Of a DNA stretch of 64,000 bases, positions 8,926 through 18,868 are shown one piece after another. Both the position numbers and the translations under genes were made by a program. The stretch is from Methylobacter psychrophilus. Its GTDB lineage: Bacteria; Pseudomonadota; Gammaproteobacteria; Methylococcales; Methylomonadaceae. A model generated the notes under the pieces. It worked only from the letters and a program-made list of their open reading frames with translations, did not search any database and was not told the DNA's origin. Position 1 is the first letter of the stretch. Every line of letters starts with the position of its first letter. The stretch covers positions 1-64,000 of the forward strand of contig NZ_JAOEGU010000010.1 of NCBI RefSeq assembly GCF_025583945.1, in the 5' to 3' direction.

Positions 8926-9930
8926 TTAGCCTAGTACCCTTTTGATCGATTGGTATAAAAAAATTAATGTGGCGCTGCCAAAGCAACGTCGGATTTGAAT
9001 CAGTAATTTAAAGGGATAGTTTTTTTTGGGAGACGAGGCTAAAGTTATTAGCCAGTTCTCAAGCTCATTGAGCAGGTTGGGATTTTCTATGGCTAAACAA
9101 TTGGCGTAAATAGTCCGCATGGCGTGCAAAAATACCGTTTGCATGTCGGTATCCCATTGCCCGATTTGTTGTAGGGTATTAAAAACCGATTGCCGGGTTT
9201 TAATAATGGACACTAACGAAGTGTCAGATAATGAGGCAGTACTTAAGCGTACTTCAGGATGCACCCTTACAAAAAACAAATTTTCACGAATAAATAACAA
9301 CTTGTTTGCATCTGCCAGAAGTCTTATATGGTATTCAAGGTCATCTCCCAAGCCTATGTCTTGTCGCCAGCCCTCATGAGACAGTAAAAAATCATGCCGC
9401 CATAAGGGCGCAGACGTTTGCATGCCATGTACTATTCTGGAGCTTAACTGTCTGATGAGCTTAACCGGATCAGTTTCACAATAGCCAATACGTTTAAGAT
9501 TATTAGAGGGTATGGTATTAAAGTTTTCGCCTATCAATCCGTAACAATAACAGCAAGCTACTTTATTATTTTTTGGGTTTTCCAGTAAGTTAATTTGCTT
9601 GGCAAGTTTGTCAGGCATTAATAAATCATCAGAGTCCAAAAACTGTATGTACCGGCCTTGTGCCAGTTTAAGTCCATGGTTACGAGCCGCAGATGCTCCA
9701 CTGTTAACTTGCCTTATATAGCGCACACTATCTTTAGGCCATGTTGAATGAAGTTTTTCTGCAACAAGTGCTTGCGTTCCATCGGTCGATCCGTCGTCGA
9801 CAATGATAATATCCATATTTGTCCATGATTGATTTAGACAACTTTCAACAGCATCTAATAGCAAAGCTTCTCTATTAAAAGACGGGATAATAATGCTTAC
9901 CAATGGTTTATAAATCGTGTTCTCTGCCAA
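8926..9930 (-). CDS. Family 2 glycosyltransferase
   Basis: This 334-residue GT-A transferase has PLVSIIIPSFNREALLLDAV near the start, IIIVDDGSTDGTQ as the nucleotide loop and QFLDSDDLL as the DxD region. GLGDDLEYHIRLLA forms the later acceptor motif. The C-terminal ~100 residues are not conserved family sequence. The start is TTG at 9930 with AGG about nine bases before it. The gene is first in a tight group of five (9930 down to 6484) with spacings of 2-20 bp. It probably adds one residue of the EPS unit. Confidence 0.87.
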   Translation of the reverse strand: MAENTIYKPLVSIIIPSFNREALLLDAVESCLNQSWTNMDIIIVDDGSTDGTQALVAEKLHSTWPKDSVRYIRQVNSGASAARNHGLKLAQGRYIQFLDSDDLLMPDKLAKQINLLENPKNNKVACCYCYGLIGENFNTIPSNNLKRIGYCETDPVKLIRQLSSRIVHGMQTSAPLWRHDFLLSHEGWRQDIGLGDDLEYHIRLLADANKLLFIRENLFFVRVHPEVRLSTASLSDTSLVSIIKTRQSVFNTLQQIGQWDTDMQTVFLHAMRTIYANCLAIENPNLLNELENWLITLASSPKKNYPFKLLIQIRRCFGSATLIFLYQSIKRVLG

Positions 9931-10013
9931 AATAACGAACCTAATGAGTAGTAATTGAAATGCAAACTTTTTTATATAAAATGCTTTCTAAGTCATTTTC
10001 TATCTGGTACATT

Positions 10014-10078
10014 CACTTTGAACTGTCGGGTTATACCCTCTGGGGCACAAGCGCTGTCGCTAAACCGACTTACGCGAC
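10014..10078. repeat. Copy 2 of the inverted dispersed repeat
   Basis: Bases 10026-10055 are the exact reverse complement of 1471-1500. This copy sits in the gap upstream of the GT2 gene and reaches the stop codon of the fucosyltransferase gene. Confidence 0.85.
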
Positions 10079-10977
10079 TACAAACGTATCCAAGTAGCTG
10101 GGATTCTGTCTTCGATGGGGATTTTATCTTTATTAAACCAACGAGAAGGTGCGATAATTAATTTATTTGGATAAGAAGCCAACCAAGCTCCCCACCAACT
10201 AAAGGAACTGTTTGCAATGATGAAATATTTACAGTGCGTCATCAACCGTAAATCCTCTACATCCGATTTACCCAAATTATGATCAATTATGCTGGTAGGT
10301 CCGGGGAAATTTAAATTGGATCTTGCCCACTCAGGATCATCACTGAATACATAAAAATGAGGGTTATTAACTTGTGCAACAATTTCTGTTGTCGCACGTT
10401 GATAGTAATCAATACTACAAACTCCCAGGTTATCAGCAAATAGGGCGTTACTAACATAATCCCCACGTCTTATATGCACACAAACAGACGCTACGGATTC
10501 AATTTCAGCAATTAGTTTTGCATTATCTAAATCAGGGGCAAAACGAAAACCAAGCTCGTTTTTTAGTTGATCAGCTATTTCATTAAAATAACGATAACTT
10601 TGCCAATAGCCATGCAGAATTATGGATCCATCATGCGGCCTGAAAATATCTGGGTCATATCCAGCTTCAACATCTCGAATTAATCGATAAGATTTGGCAG
10701 GTATAAACAATGATTGGAATAATTGGCCAAGACGTTGACTACCTACCCAACGCGTACAAAACTTATGTAAACCTGAAACAAAGCTCTCATTAATTTGAAA
10801 TGCACCAAGATCATAATGACGGGATGGTGCTTCCGGAATGATGGTTGTTATATCCATCAGTAATGGTCGCCCTAAACGAGTCGCCAGCGCACGGCCAATT
10901 GCATATTGGAATAGCTGATTACCTAACCCTCCCTGCAGGCGTGTAATAATCGGAAATGCTAGGTTTTTATTTGACAT
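10078..10977 (-). CDS. Family 11 fucosyltransferase (alpha-1,2-type)
   Basis: This 299-residue GT11 enzyme should transfer L-fucose from GDP-L-fucose to a galactose-type acceptor. RLQGGLGNQLFQYAIGRALA begins the protein, VCVHIRRGDYV is the family's GDP-binding HxRRxD motif (near residue 167), and FYVFSDDPEWA and FIIANSSFSWWGAWLA follow. All motifs of a functional enzyme are present. GDP-fucose would come from gmd and fcl at 20.1-22.2 kb in the same locus, which makes fucose in the EPS likely. The start is the ATG at 10977. Confidence 0.92.
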   Translation of the reverse strand: MSNKNLAFPIITRLQGGLGNQLFQYAIGRALATRLGRPLLMDITTIIPEAPSRHYDLGAFQINESFVSGLHKFCTRWVGSQRLGQLFQSLFIPAKSYRLIRDVEAGYDPDIFRPHDGSIILHGYWQSYRYFNEIADQLKNELGFRFAPDLDNAKLIAEIESVASVCVHIRRGDYVSNALFADNLGVCSIDYYQRATTEIVAQVNNPHFYVFSDDPEWARSNLNFPGPTSIIDHNLGKSDVEDLRLMTHCKYFIIANSSFSWWGAWLASYPNKLIIAPSRWFNKDKIPIEDRIPATWIRL

Positions 10978-11048
10978 ATTAATTTTTAAATTAAAAAAAG
11001 TATTGTTCCTCTTATGTAAAAACTAAATTACACAAGCTTATAAGTGAT

Positions 11049-12245
11049 TTATGAAAATATATAACTCTTTTTATAGGTATTTAAATATTCTCGTAAAAAT
11101 TTTTGAGCCGGCATTTCAAAATATCTATAACTACCGTAGCAGATAAGTAATAACAATATAAAATACGAGATCATAAACCAAGATGTATAAAATACAGATG
11201 TACTAAATTTTAGGTAAGTTGCTGCAATATAAATTAAAAGTTGTAGAGGAAAATGAATAAGATAAGATGAATATGAAATATCACCAATAAATGAAAAACG
11301 CTTACCTAAAGATCCTCTAAAATTTTCGATTAATGCTAGAGAAAGAATTGTAAGCGGAAATAATATGCAAATTGGCCAAATCTGAAACCGCATTAGAAAT
11401 TTTTTAGCTGTATTAAATAGGTTATTTGAGCTCGAGTACAAAGATATTGAGTTTTCTGAATGAAAGCTGATGTTATCAGTACTATAGATAAAAATAATTG
11501 TTGCAAGCCAGCTTAAAATCATAAGTACAAATACAAATAAAGTAAATTTATTCGCATGATATGAAGTTATAATTTTTTGATATATAAAAAACATAAATCC
11601 GCCCATAAAAAACGAAGTAATACCTATGCCTATAGGTATCGATAGATATCTTTTTATAATAAAACCAATTATTGACAATAACACTAGTACATACATTTTT
11701 ACCGGTAATAATCGACAGCAACTAAAAAAAATGGCGTAAAGTAAAACTTCTATAGATACAGACAAAATTGGGCCATTAAATGAATTTCCATTTTGTAATC
11801 CCCATGAGGAAGCAAAAAATAAATTTAGTAAAAAGTGTATAGAGTCATTATTAGGATAAACAAAATAGTACCCTTGTGTATCCATTAACAAAATCTGACT
11901 ACATGCTACCAATAAAAGCGTAACAAAATGCAAAGGATAAAGTCTGGAAAAACGCAGAATTAGGAAGTGAATCGATGTTATATGATTTTCCGCGATTCTG
12001 TTTGAATAGAGCCAATAAAAAATAAAGCCAGAAAGACTAAAAAACAAGTCTACAGCTAAATAACCTTCAGTATAAAAAATATATAACCAATTAAATAATG
12101 GTTGTTTGGATTTATCAAAATTTTCTAGAATAGTTCCAGAATAAAAAAAATGTTTCCAGTGTGAAAAGACTACACTTAAGGCTGCAATACCTCGCAGGAT
12201 GTCTAATGAATAAAAACGCTCCACTGTGTAACTATTCTTATTCAA
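11049..12245 (-). CDS. Acyltransferase 3 family membrane O-acyltransferase (OafA-like)
   Basis: The 398-residue integral membrane protein opens with FYSLDILRGIAALSVVFSHW, the start motif of the acyltransferase 3 family; the His of FSHW is the predicted catalytic residue. AVDLFFSLSGFIFYWLYS, containing the second family motif, and about ten membrane helices follow. It probably O-acetylates sugars at the membrane. The start is TTG at 12245. The A+T content is higher than that of neighbouring genes (many AAA/TTT/ATA codons), as also in 12361-14278, which may mean this stretch was acquired separately. Confidence 0.87.
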   Translation of the reverse strand: MNKNSYTVERFYSLDILRGIAALSVVFSHWKHFFYSGTILENFDKSKQPLFNWLYIFYTEGYLAVDLFFSLSGFIFYWLYSNRIAENHITSIHFLILRFSRLYPLHFVTLLLVACSQILLMDTQGYYFVYPNNDSIHFLLNLFFASSWGLQNGNSFNGPILSVSIEVLLYAIFFSCCRLLPVKMYVLVLLSIIGFIIKRYLSIPIGIGITSFFMGGFMFFIYQKIITSYHANKFTLFVFVLMILSWLATIIFIYSTDNISFHSENSISLYSSSNNLFNTAKKFLMRFQIWPICILFPLTILSLALIENFRGSLGKRFSFIGDISYSSYLIHFPLQLLIYIAATYLKFSTSVFYTSWFMISYFILLLLICYGSYRYFEMPAQKFLREYLNTYKKSYIFS

Positions 12246-12360
12246 AATTTACACCAGATAATAGGTAGCTGATTAATTTTTTTAAATTCTTTGTTAAAGG
12301 TATACATTTAATTCATTAAGTTGCAATATATTGGTTTAGTTACGAATTTTTTATTTAATA

Positions 12361-13056
12361 TTAATTAATTTGATTGTTAAACGTTTCATAAAATATATCT
12401 TCGTCCAAGAAAAATTCCGCATTTTTAGCTAACCAAGTATGTTCTTTATCCCACCAACGAAATGTTAATAGAAATTCAATTCGTTCAGGACTAAATCTGT
12501 AGCGGATCTTTTTAGAAGGAATACCTGCATAAATAGCGTACGGCTCAATATTTTTGGTCACTATAGAGCCCGCGCCAATAATTGCCCCATCACCAATGGT
12601 TATACCATCCAAAATTCTAACGCCTGATCCAATCCAGACATCATTACCTATCTCAACGACATAATTAGACCCTTCAATAAAAGGCATTTCGTTGAAGAGC
12701 GGCTTATCAACAAAGGTAAAACCACTTTGCTTTATCGTTGAAAAAAAAGCCGGGTGGGAACTTACAAAAGTTTTGGTTGGATGGCTACCATTACCTGTTC
12801 TGACATTATCGGCAATACAACAAAAGCGGCCAATTTTTGTATGTCTTAACGATGAGTACTCGGTTATATAAGTACCATAACCTATTGAAGAAGATGTAAT
12901 ATTACAATGACTACCAATACTTACATAAGGCTCTAATGATGTAAAAAAATCGATAACAGTATTTTTAGAGAGTCTAACGCCGGGTAGTGCTTTAAGTGAA
13001 TAGCGTTTAGAAAATAAAATTATTTTAATATAAATTGTTCTAATAAATGCACGCAC
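12361..13056 (-). CDS. CatB-like xenobiotic-type O-acetyltransferase
   Basis: The 231-residue protein has left-handed beta-helix repeats (IGDGAIIGAGSIVTKNIEPY) and ends with FRWWDKEHTWLAKN, typical of the CatB/XAT acetyltransferases found in many glycan loci. GSHPTKTFVSSHPAFFS carries the conserved His region used as catalytic base. The start is GTG at 13056, supported by AGGAG eight bases before it and by the position of the first conserved residues. It likely acetylates an EPS sugar. Confidence 0.87.
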   Translation of the reverse strand: MRAFIRTIYIKIILFSKRYSLKALPGVRLSKNTVIDFFTSLEPYVSIGSHCNITSSSIGYGTYITEYSSLRHTKIGRFCCIADNVRTGNGSHPTKTFVSSHPAFFSTIKQSGFTFVDKPLFNEMPFIEGSNYVVEIGNDVWIGSGVRILDGITIGDGAIIGAGSIVTKNIEPYAIYAGIPSKKIRYRFSPERIEFLLTFRWWDKEHTWLAKNAEFFLDEDIFYETFNNQIN

Positions 13057-13120
13057 TGACCACTCCTATAAGCCATTAAAATAAATTTTATTCAATATAA
13101 AATAATATATAAATACAAGT

Positions 13121-14278
13121 TTAAATACTTATCTGTGCAATTTTATTACCAAGATTAGTCATCGATTCAGCACGAACAGCATTAGCTAATAACTCTAAAT
13201 TTCGACATTTTAATTGGTAATCTTCTGCACTAATTGTCATTGCGCTAAGCATTGCTTTATCAAGTTGATCTTTTTCGTAAATAATTGCATTATTCTGATT
13301 AAATTGATAGGCATTACCAAATACTGAATTAATTAACGGTATAATCTGGAAGCCCATAATTAACTGTCTGGAACCTGTCGTTTCTCCATCTAAATACCTT
13401 TGATGGCCAGAGTTTTCCGGATCAAGTAATGGTAAGAAAAAATCGGCTTCTTCTATTAAGTCATATAATTCTTTGAAATCTAAAAATCCTAAAAATTTTA
13501 TGTATTTATTTAATTTATCCGGTATTTTTTCAGGGTTACCTTTTCCAACGACCATTATTTGAAAGTTCTCATGTTTTTCTTGTAAAAGTGCTTCTACAGC
13601 AGATAATAACTGTGAAAAGCTTCTGTTATGGTTTGTAATAGTACCTACAGTCACAAATATTTTATGTTCATTTAATTTACGTATATTTATCTTGCCAAAG
13701 TAATTTGGATTTAGCATCGGAATATTATATTGACCATCATTGTAAGCACTTAGAAGGAATACTCTGTTCTCATCAATACGTTTTTTTTGTATTGCATCGA
13801 CAAGACTTGGGAAGTTGTGTTCAACCACTAAATAACCTTGCTTACCTTGGGGTGTAAATCCTAGATAGTCAAAAAACAAACCAAAATAACCATTTTTTTG
13901 GGCTAATATTGTTGATGTTATAAAAATAATATCAAAGCCTTGTGCATATTTAAGACAATATTTCATTCCCCATAGATTAAGTTCGAAAATATGAGGTAAA
14001 TACTTTTCATCCAGTCTGCAAAAAACGCTGCTTTGGCTATTTTTTCTTCTTAAACAAATAATAACGTCATAACCTAATTCTTTAAAATAAGCACAATAAC
14101 CTGGAAGAATTTCAGCATGAAATTCATTTTGCTCAACAATTAATACTGTTTTTTTAGAAAATTTAAGTTTTCTAAATTGGTAACAGCTATTTATAGTATT
14201 AAATATTTCTAAGTAGTTAAAACTAACAACTCGCATTAATCTACGGTTAAAACCAGCGACTATTTTTGTTAAATTCAT
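13121..14278 (-). CDS. Putative GT-B glycosyltransferase, divergent
   Basis: This 385-residue protein has no N-terminal half I can place. The C-terminal half looks like a GT-B donor domain: HKIFVTVGTITNHNRSFSQL, FQIMVVGKGNPEKIPDKL, KFLGFLDFKELYDLIEEAD and FFLPLLDPENSGHQRYLDG. The usual E-x7-E motif is not evident. It is A+T-rich like its two neighbours and lies between an acetyltransferase and a GT2 gene, which supports a role in repeat-unit assembly. The start is the ATG at 14278. The function is an inference from fold pattern and context. Confidence 0.6.
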   Translation of the reverse strand: MNLTKIVAGFNRRLMRVVSFNYLEIFNTINSCYQFRKLKFSKKTVLIVEQNEFHAEILPGYCAYFKELGYDVIICLRRKNSQSSVFCRLDEKYLPHIFELNLWGMKYCLKYAQGFDIIFITSTILAQKNGYFGLFFDYLGFTPQGKQGYLVVEHNFPSLVDAIQKKRIDENRVFLLSAYNDGQYNIPMLNPNYFGKINIRKLNEHKIFVTVGTITNHNRSFSQLLSAVEALLQEKHENFQIMVVGKGNPEKIPDKLNKYIKFLGFLDFKELYDLIEEADFFLPLLDPENSGHQRYLDGETTGSRQLIMGFQIIPLINSVFGNAYQFNQNNAIIYEKDQLDKAMLSAMTISAEDYQLKCRNLELLANAVRAESMTNLGNKIAQISI

Positions 14279-14352
14279 ATATAAATTATTAATTGGTTAA
14301 ATATAATTAACGCTTATGAATAAAGTAATTATCCAATAGGTTTAAGTATTTT

Positions 14353-15363
14353 TTAAATAAAACAAGTTCTAATAAGTAGTCCAAAAAATTGCTTTTTTGT
14401 TATAGAATCGGATTTTTTTAGAGTTGATTGCCAATAATATTTACCTGCACTATTATGAAAAATAAGTGCCAGACGGCAATACCCACGAAAATTATCTATA
14501 CCTTGTTTGACTAGCAAGATGTGGTTAAATATTTGTGTTTTAGTGTTGGCCTCTAATATTTTTAATAACATGGCTTCGTAATATTTAAAGTCATCGACAG
14601 TCCATTTTTTTATGGTATTTTCATCGGCATTAAATACTTGGAATTCTTGTTCGGTAAACTCAACGCCCAGCTCTTTAAGTTGCCTTTTTCTGATGTCATT
14701 TGACAAGTCTTGTTGATATGACTTTCTTGTGTTGCCTATCTTTCCACTGTGCTCACGCATTTTTAGTAGAGGTTGGTGTAAATTGGCAAAGCGGAGGTTA
14801 CGAATGGCTCGGGTCCATAAATCATGGTCTTGAGAAACCCGGAAGTGGAGGTTGTAATTTAAATTATGGGCTTGAAAGTCAGCTTTACGGAACATAACTG
14901 ACGGATGCAGCATGGTAAAACCATATAATAGCGTACATTTTATTTCGTCATGGTCTAGCGGTTGATGGGCAACAAACTCCCAGCCAGTTCCATCAAAGTA
15001 GGTAACCGCAGAGCCTAATACACTGATATCGGGATGTAGTTCCAGATAAGACAGTTGAGTTTCTAAACGATTCGGTAGACAAACGTCATCTGCATCCATA
15101 CGAGCAATATATTCACCCCGTGCCATTAACATCCCGAGGGCAAGATTTTTTGTTAGCCCCTGATTTTCTTCATTAACTATGAGACGTATGCGGGAATCAT
15201 TAAATGCTTTAAGTAATTCCAGCGTAGTATCTGTCGATTTATCTTCAAAGATTAGAAACTCAAAATCACTAGAGGTTTGATTGAGTACACTTTCTACCGC
15301 TTCGTTTATAAAGCTTTCAGCATTGTATACCGACATTAAAACGGTTACTTTAGGTATTTTCAT
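14353..15363 (-). CDS. Family 2 glycosyltransferase
   Basis: The 336-residue GT-A protein has KVTVLMSVYNAESFINEAVE at the N-terminus, FLIFEDKSTDTT, and YIARMDADDVCLP as the DxD metal motif. MLHPSVMFRKADFQ and HFRVSQDHDLWTRAI form the acceptor-side region. The C-terminal ~110 residues are poorly conserved. The start is the ATG at 15363. It lies 37 bp downstream of the FkbM methyltransferase gene in the same direction. Confidence 0.88.
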   Translation of the reverse strand: MKIPKVTVLMSVYNAESFINEAVESVLNQTSSDFEFLIFEDKSTDTTLELLKAFNDSRIRLIVNEENQGLTKNLALGMLMARGEYIARMDADDVCLPNRLETQLSYLELHPDISVLGSAVTYFDGTGWEFVAHQPLDHDEIKCTLLYGFTMLHPSVMFRKADFQAHNLNYNLHFRVSQDHDLWTRAIRNLRFANLHQPLLKMREHSGKIGNTRKSYQQDLSNDIRKRQLKELGVEFTEQEFQVFNADENTIKKWTVDDFKYYEAMLLKILEANTKTQIFNHILLVKQGIDNFRGYCRLALIFHNSAGKYYWQSTLKKSDSITKKQFFGLLIRTCFI

Positions 15364-15400
15364 TAAGAAATTTACTCATTTGTATGATTTGAAATATAAA

Positions 15401-16162
15401 TTATCTATATGCAATAACTTTTTCCCCGTGAATATCAAAGCTTGTAAAACTTGATGTAGATAAATAAAAGGTACGTGTCGCACCCATTACTATTCGATCA
15501 TGCAGTTCAGCTATTATGACGTCTGTTATGGTTAACCATTTATTTTCGGTTTCAAATATTTCTTTTTCTGCACCTTCAATATCTATTTTTAATAAGTTAA
15601 TTCTATTAATTGCATATTTTTCAACTAATTCATCAAGTGAAATAGCTTGTATTTTCTCACTTAATTCTGATTTTTCATTAATTGTATCTGTAATGGTATA
15701 ACCCCAAGGGCCAGTGCCTCTATCAAAAATTTTACGCGTACCAGAAGTACCGGCAATAGCCGCATGGATTGGAATAATATTTTTATATGCACTGACATTC
15801 TCTTTTAGAAGTTGAAAATTTTCATTTTCCATTTCAACTGCATAGATTTTAGATTCGGGGTAACGTCGATGAAGTGCTAAAGCTGATGTACCGATATTTG
15901 CACCTAAGTCTATAATAATTTTTGGTGCTTCTAATTCAATACAATCATATTCATCAGATATCAAAGATTCTTTTGCCACTAGATAATCTGAAGTGTTTGA
16001 ACGTATTAATAAGTTAATACCATTAATTGTTATGTTAAGTGTTTTCGTTTTTTTTAAAAAATCCAGTAACATCAGGTTAACTGCCTGGTTAAAAGTAAGA
16101 ACGGAAAAAAGACTTTTGTAACTTCCAATTTTGTATAAAAAATTAATAATATAATTAAGCAT
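15401..16162 (-). CDS. FkbM-family SAM-dependent methyltransferase
   Basis: This 253-residue enzyme should O-methylate a sugar hydroxyl of the glycan. IIIDLGANIGTSALALHRRY is SAM-binding motif I, IYAVEMENENFQLLKENV motif II, and INLLKIDIEGAEKEIFE the FkbM-specific segment. The start ATG at 16162 has only a short N-terminal extension before the domain. It lies 13 bp after the stop of the flippase fusion gene. Methylation is the family's known role; the position modified is not knowable here. Confidence 0.88.
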   Translation of the reverse strand: MLNYIINFLYKIGSYKSLFSVLTFNQAVNLMLLDFLKKTKTLNITINGINLLIRSNTSDYLVAKESLISDEYDCIELEAPKIIIDLGANIGTSALALHRRYPESKIYAVEMENENFQLLKENVSAYKNIIPIHAAIAGTSGTRKIFDRGTGPWGYTITDTINEKSELSEKIQAISLDELVEKYAINRINLLKIDIEGAEKEIFETENKWLTITDVIIAELHDRIVMGATRTFYLSTSSFTSFDIHGEKVIAYR

Positions 16163-16175
16163 ATAAAGTTCCTAT

Positions 16176-18842
16176 TTATTTTCTGTAATGTAAATTAATT
16201 TCATATCCGGGATATGTCCTTAATGTAAAGGCATTTGGAATCTCTAAAAAATCCAATATATAAGCTAAGCAGAGTGTCCTGAACCATGTGGCAAATAAAT
16301 TACCTTCTCTTGGGTGGCTAGTAGTGAGTCGATGACCGCCGTAAGGGCAGCCATTTTCAGGCAGTGATTGGTAACCACCTTGCTGGTGACGACAACTGAG
16401 CATCCACACCATTGCCCGCTTAAGGGCATTGTTAACGTCTATTCGGCGATGCCCCGATTGCAGGGACGCTCTAATTAACGGTTCAATGGCATCAATATCT
16501 TCACAGGCGCCCGACGGCATTTCTTGTGGGTTAAAGCCTCCCCATGAATTTTGTGAGCGCAAGATAGTATCGATAATGGCTTCCGGATGTTTTAGGGGTT
16601 CATTTTCATAAATAAATAAGGGATAAAAGTGATAAGCTCCTCTAATAGCATCGCCTATTTCCGGGTAGCCATTAATGGTATATTGATGCCACATGCCGGT
16701 GTCAGCGCGTTGTGTAGACCTTAACCATTCTAAAATTATTTTTATTGCTGGAGCTGCCCTGTTTTCATCCATGTAGTCACGGGCATATTGCAATAGAGTT
16801 GTTACATTCATAATGTAATTGCTTTGCGACCAAACATCTTCTTTAAAGGAAAAGGTTTTAAGCCAGGTATTGAGGTAATCGGGATCGTAATAAGGTTCTA
16901 AAAATTTGAAGCCGTATTTAGGTGCACGCCCCAAGTGGCCATAAGCAATAATAATATGCCCAACCAAGTGACGAGCTCCCCAACCATCACCCCATTCACG
17001 CGTACCTTCAAAAGCCGGGCAGGCCAAGACAGGATCACGGAAATAACCATCCTTGGCATCTTGAAAACTATCAAAATAAGTTAACCAGTCATCTTTTTCT
17101 GCTGGATTCATACTGTCTAAAACACCGTACATATTTAAGAGCATACAGGCATAAATGGACCCGTATAACGTAGGTTGCTCTGAACTGCCGGCAAATTTAT
17201 AAGCAAATCTATCGACGCGCATGCTTTCCAGATAAGCTAAAGTCTGTTGTTTTTCACTCTCATAAGTCCAGTCCAGATAGCGGGGTAATCCGTCTCTAAG
17301 TACTCTCGTAGCAATGCGAGAGGTGATTTCAGGTTTGGCATGTAGTTTTTTTAGAAGGTTATTTTTTACTTTTTCTTTTAAAACGGTTGGTGAAAATGCA
17401 GAAAATATTTTATTGATGCGCCCTAAAATTATTCCCAAAATACCCCACGCGTCCTGGAAAAATAATTTTCGTAAAATGAATAGTTGAATAAAGCTTGTTA
17501 ACGAAAATAAACACGTTTTGGCCAGCATTAGTTGGACTAAAGACCACGATGTATCCCATGGTGTATAGAATAAAATGGCACTTGAAACGCCTGCCAGTAA
17601 TATTGGGGGGGTCAGATCAAATAGTTGTTTTCCCCAGTTATAGCCAATTAATCTTTTGCTGGGAGAGGCACTTAAGCAATAATCGGTAAAGGAGATGGCA
17701 ACAGCCCCCCAGGCAAAACCTTCTATCCCAAATCGATAAACGACGCCAAGCACAAGTAAAATTATGAGCTTTTTTGTTATTTCTACCCTAAAAAAAATAC
17801 CGGACTTTCCAAGTGCTTTTGTCAACTCAGAATGAAGTGGGAATGCGGCATTTAAGATGCCAGCCGCACAGAGAATTTGTAATAATGGAATCGATTCAAG
17901 CCATTGATCACCTAGTAACCATGGCACTAATTCTGTCGCCAGGCTTGCGAGTAAGCCCATCATTAACGAAACGCCTAATACCAGTAAACGGATTTGCTTT
18001 CTAATGGATTGAAGCAGCAATATCTTGTTGTTTTGATGTTTTGAAAATAAAGGAAAGGCAACGCGTTGAACAACCCCGGATACCAATCCCACAGGCAGTG
18101 CTTGTAGACCTATGGCGCGTGCGTATAAGCCTAGTGCGGCGGGTGGGAAAATTTTACCAATAATAAAGGTATGTAAGTTGATTACTATGCGGTGAAATAT
18201 TGATGAATAGAGTAATAAACTACAGTAATTCCACATGGCTTTTACACTTTTTATGGAGAATCTGCCCTTGGGTCGCCAGTCGCTAACTATCCAGGCAGCA
18301 ATAGTTCTGACCAGTTCACGAGAGAGTCCAAGACCCACCAAACTCCATACACCGTAACCGGAATAGGCCATAGTAATGCCAACTATGCCGGATACTATTG
18401 TGGCTACAAATTCGATAATAGCACCCAGGCGAAATTGCATGTGCTTTGATATTAATGCAAATTGCACCAAACCAGTTGAGGCAATAAAAATACCAAGTGC
18501 CTGAACACAAACTAATTGAATCAAAATTTCTTTTTCAAAAAATTGTGCAATAAAGGGTGACGCACCCCAAAGTATTGCAGTAACAACTATCCCCCCGAGA
18601 ATATTGATAATAAACACACTGGTTTCATCATCTTGGGTTATGTTTTTACGTTGAACCAGAGCCGCAGTAAAACCCAGTTCGGTAAAAGCCTGTCCTATGG
18701 CCATAAAGATTGCCAACATTGCCACCAATCCATAAGCATCGGGCGTTACCATACGCGCGATGATTACCGAGATCACAAAAGAAATGATCATTGGTGCAAT
18801 TTTTTCAAGAAATGCCCAGAAATAATTATTGGTGTTATTCAT
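16176..18842 (-). CDS. Wzx-type flippase fused to an alpha/alpha-toroid-like C-terminal domain
   Basis: The 888-residue protein has two parts. Residues 1 to about 485 are a PST-type MOP flippase: SFVISVIIARMVTPDAYGLV, QAFTELGFTAALVQRKNITQ and about twelve to fourteen membrane segments. It should flip the lipid-linked repeat unit to the periplasm. From about residue 515 a soluble domain follows, with recurring helical repeats and aromatic/acidic motifs (WGDGWGARHLVGHIIIAYGH, QNSWGGFNPQEMPSGACEDI, RHQQGGYQSLPENG). These look like the alpha/alpha-barrel of prenyltransferase/terpene-cyclase or glycan-processing toroids. Usual flippases end near 480-500 residues. One uninterrupted frame joins the parts. 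The domain's activity is unknown. Confidence 0.8.
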   Translation of the reverse strand: MNNTNNYFWAFLEKIAPMIISFVISVIIARMVTPDAYGLVAMLAIFMAIGQAFTELGFTAALVQRKNITQDDETSVFIINILGGIVVTAILWGASPFIAQFFEKEILIQLVCVQALGIFIASTGLVQFALISKHMQFRLGAIIEFVATIVSGIVGITMAYSGYGVWSLVGLGLSRELVRTIAAWIVSDWRPKGRFSIKSVKAMWNYCSLLLYSSIFHRIVINLHTFIIGKIFPPAALGLYARAIGLQALPVGLVSGVVQRVAFPLFSKHQNNKILLLQSIRKQIRLLVLGVSLMMGLLASLATELVPWLLGDQWLESIPLLQILCAAGILNAAFPLHSELTKALGKSGIFFRVEITKKLIILLVLGVVYRFGIEGFAWGAVAISFTDYCLSASPSKRLIGYNWGKQLFDLTPPILLAGVSSAILFYTPWDTSWSLVQLMLAKTCLFSLTSFIQLFILRKLFFQDAWGILGIILGRINKIFSAFSPTVLKEKVKNNLLKKLHAKPEITSRIATRVLRDGLPRYLDWTYESEKQQTLAYLESMRVDRFAYKFAGSSEQPTLYGSIYACMLLNMYGVLDSMNPAEKDDWLTYFDSFQDAKDGYFRDPVLACPAFEGTREWGDGWGARHLVGHIIIAYGHLGRAPKYGFKFLEPYYDPDYLNTWLKTFSFKEDVWSQSNYIMNVTTLLQYARDYMDENRAAPAIKIILEWLRSTQRADTGMWHQYTINGYPEIGDAIRGAYHFYPLFIYENEPLKHPEAIIDTILRSQNSWGGFNPQEMPSGACEDIDAIEPLIRASLQSGHRRIDVNNALKRAMVWMLSCRHQQGGYQSLPENGCPYGGHRLTTSHPREGNLFATWFRTLCLAYILDFLEIPNAFTLRTYPGYEINLHYRK

Positions 18843-18868
18843 TTAGTTTTTTACGTTTAGATGCGAAT

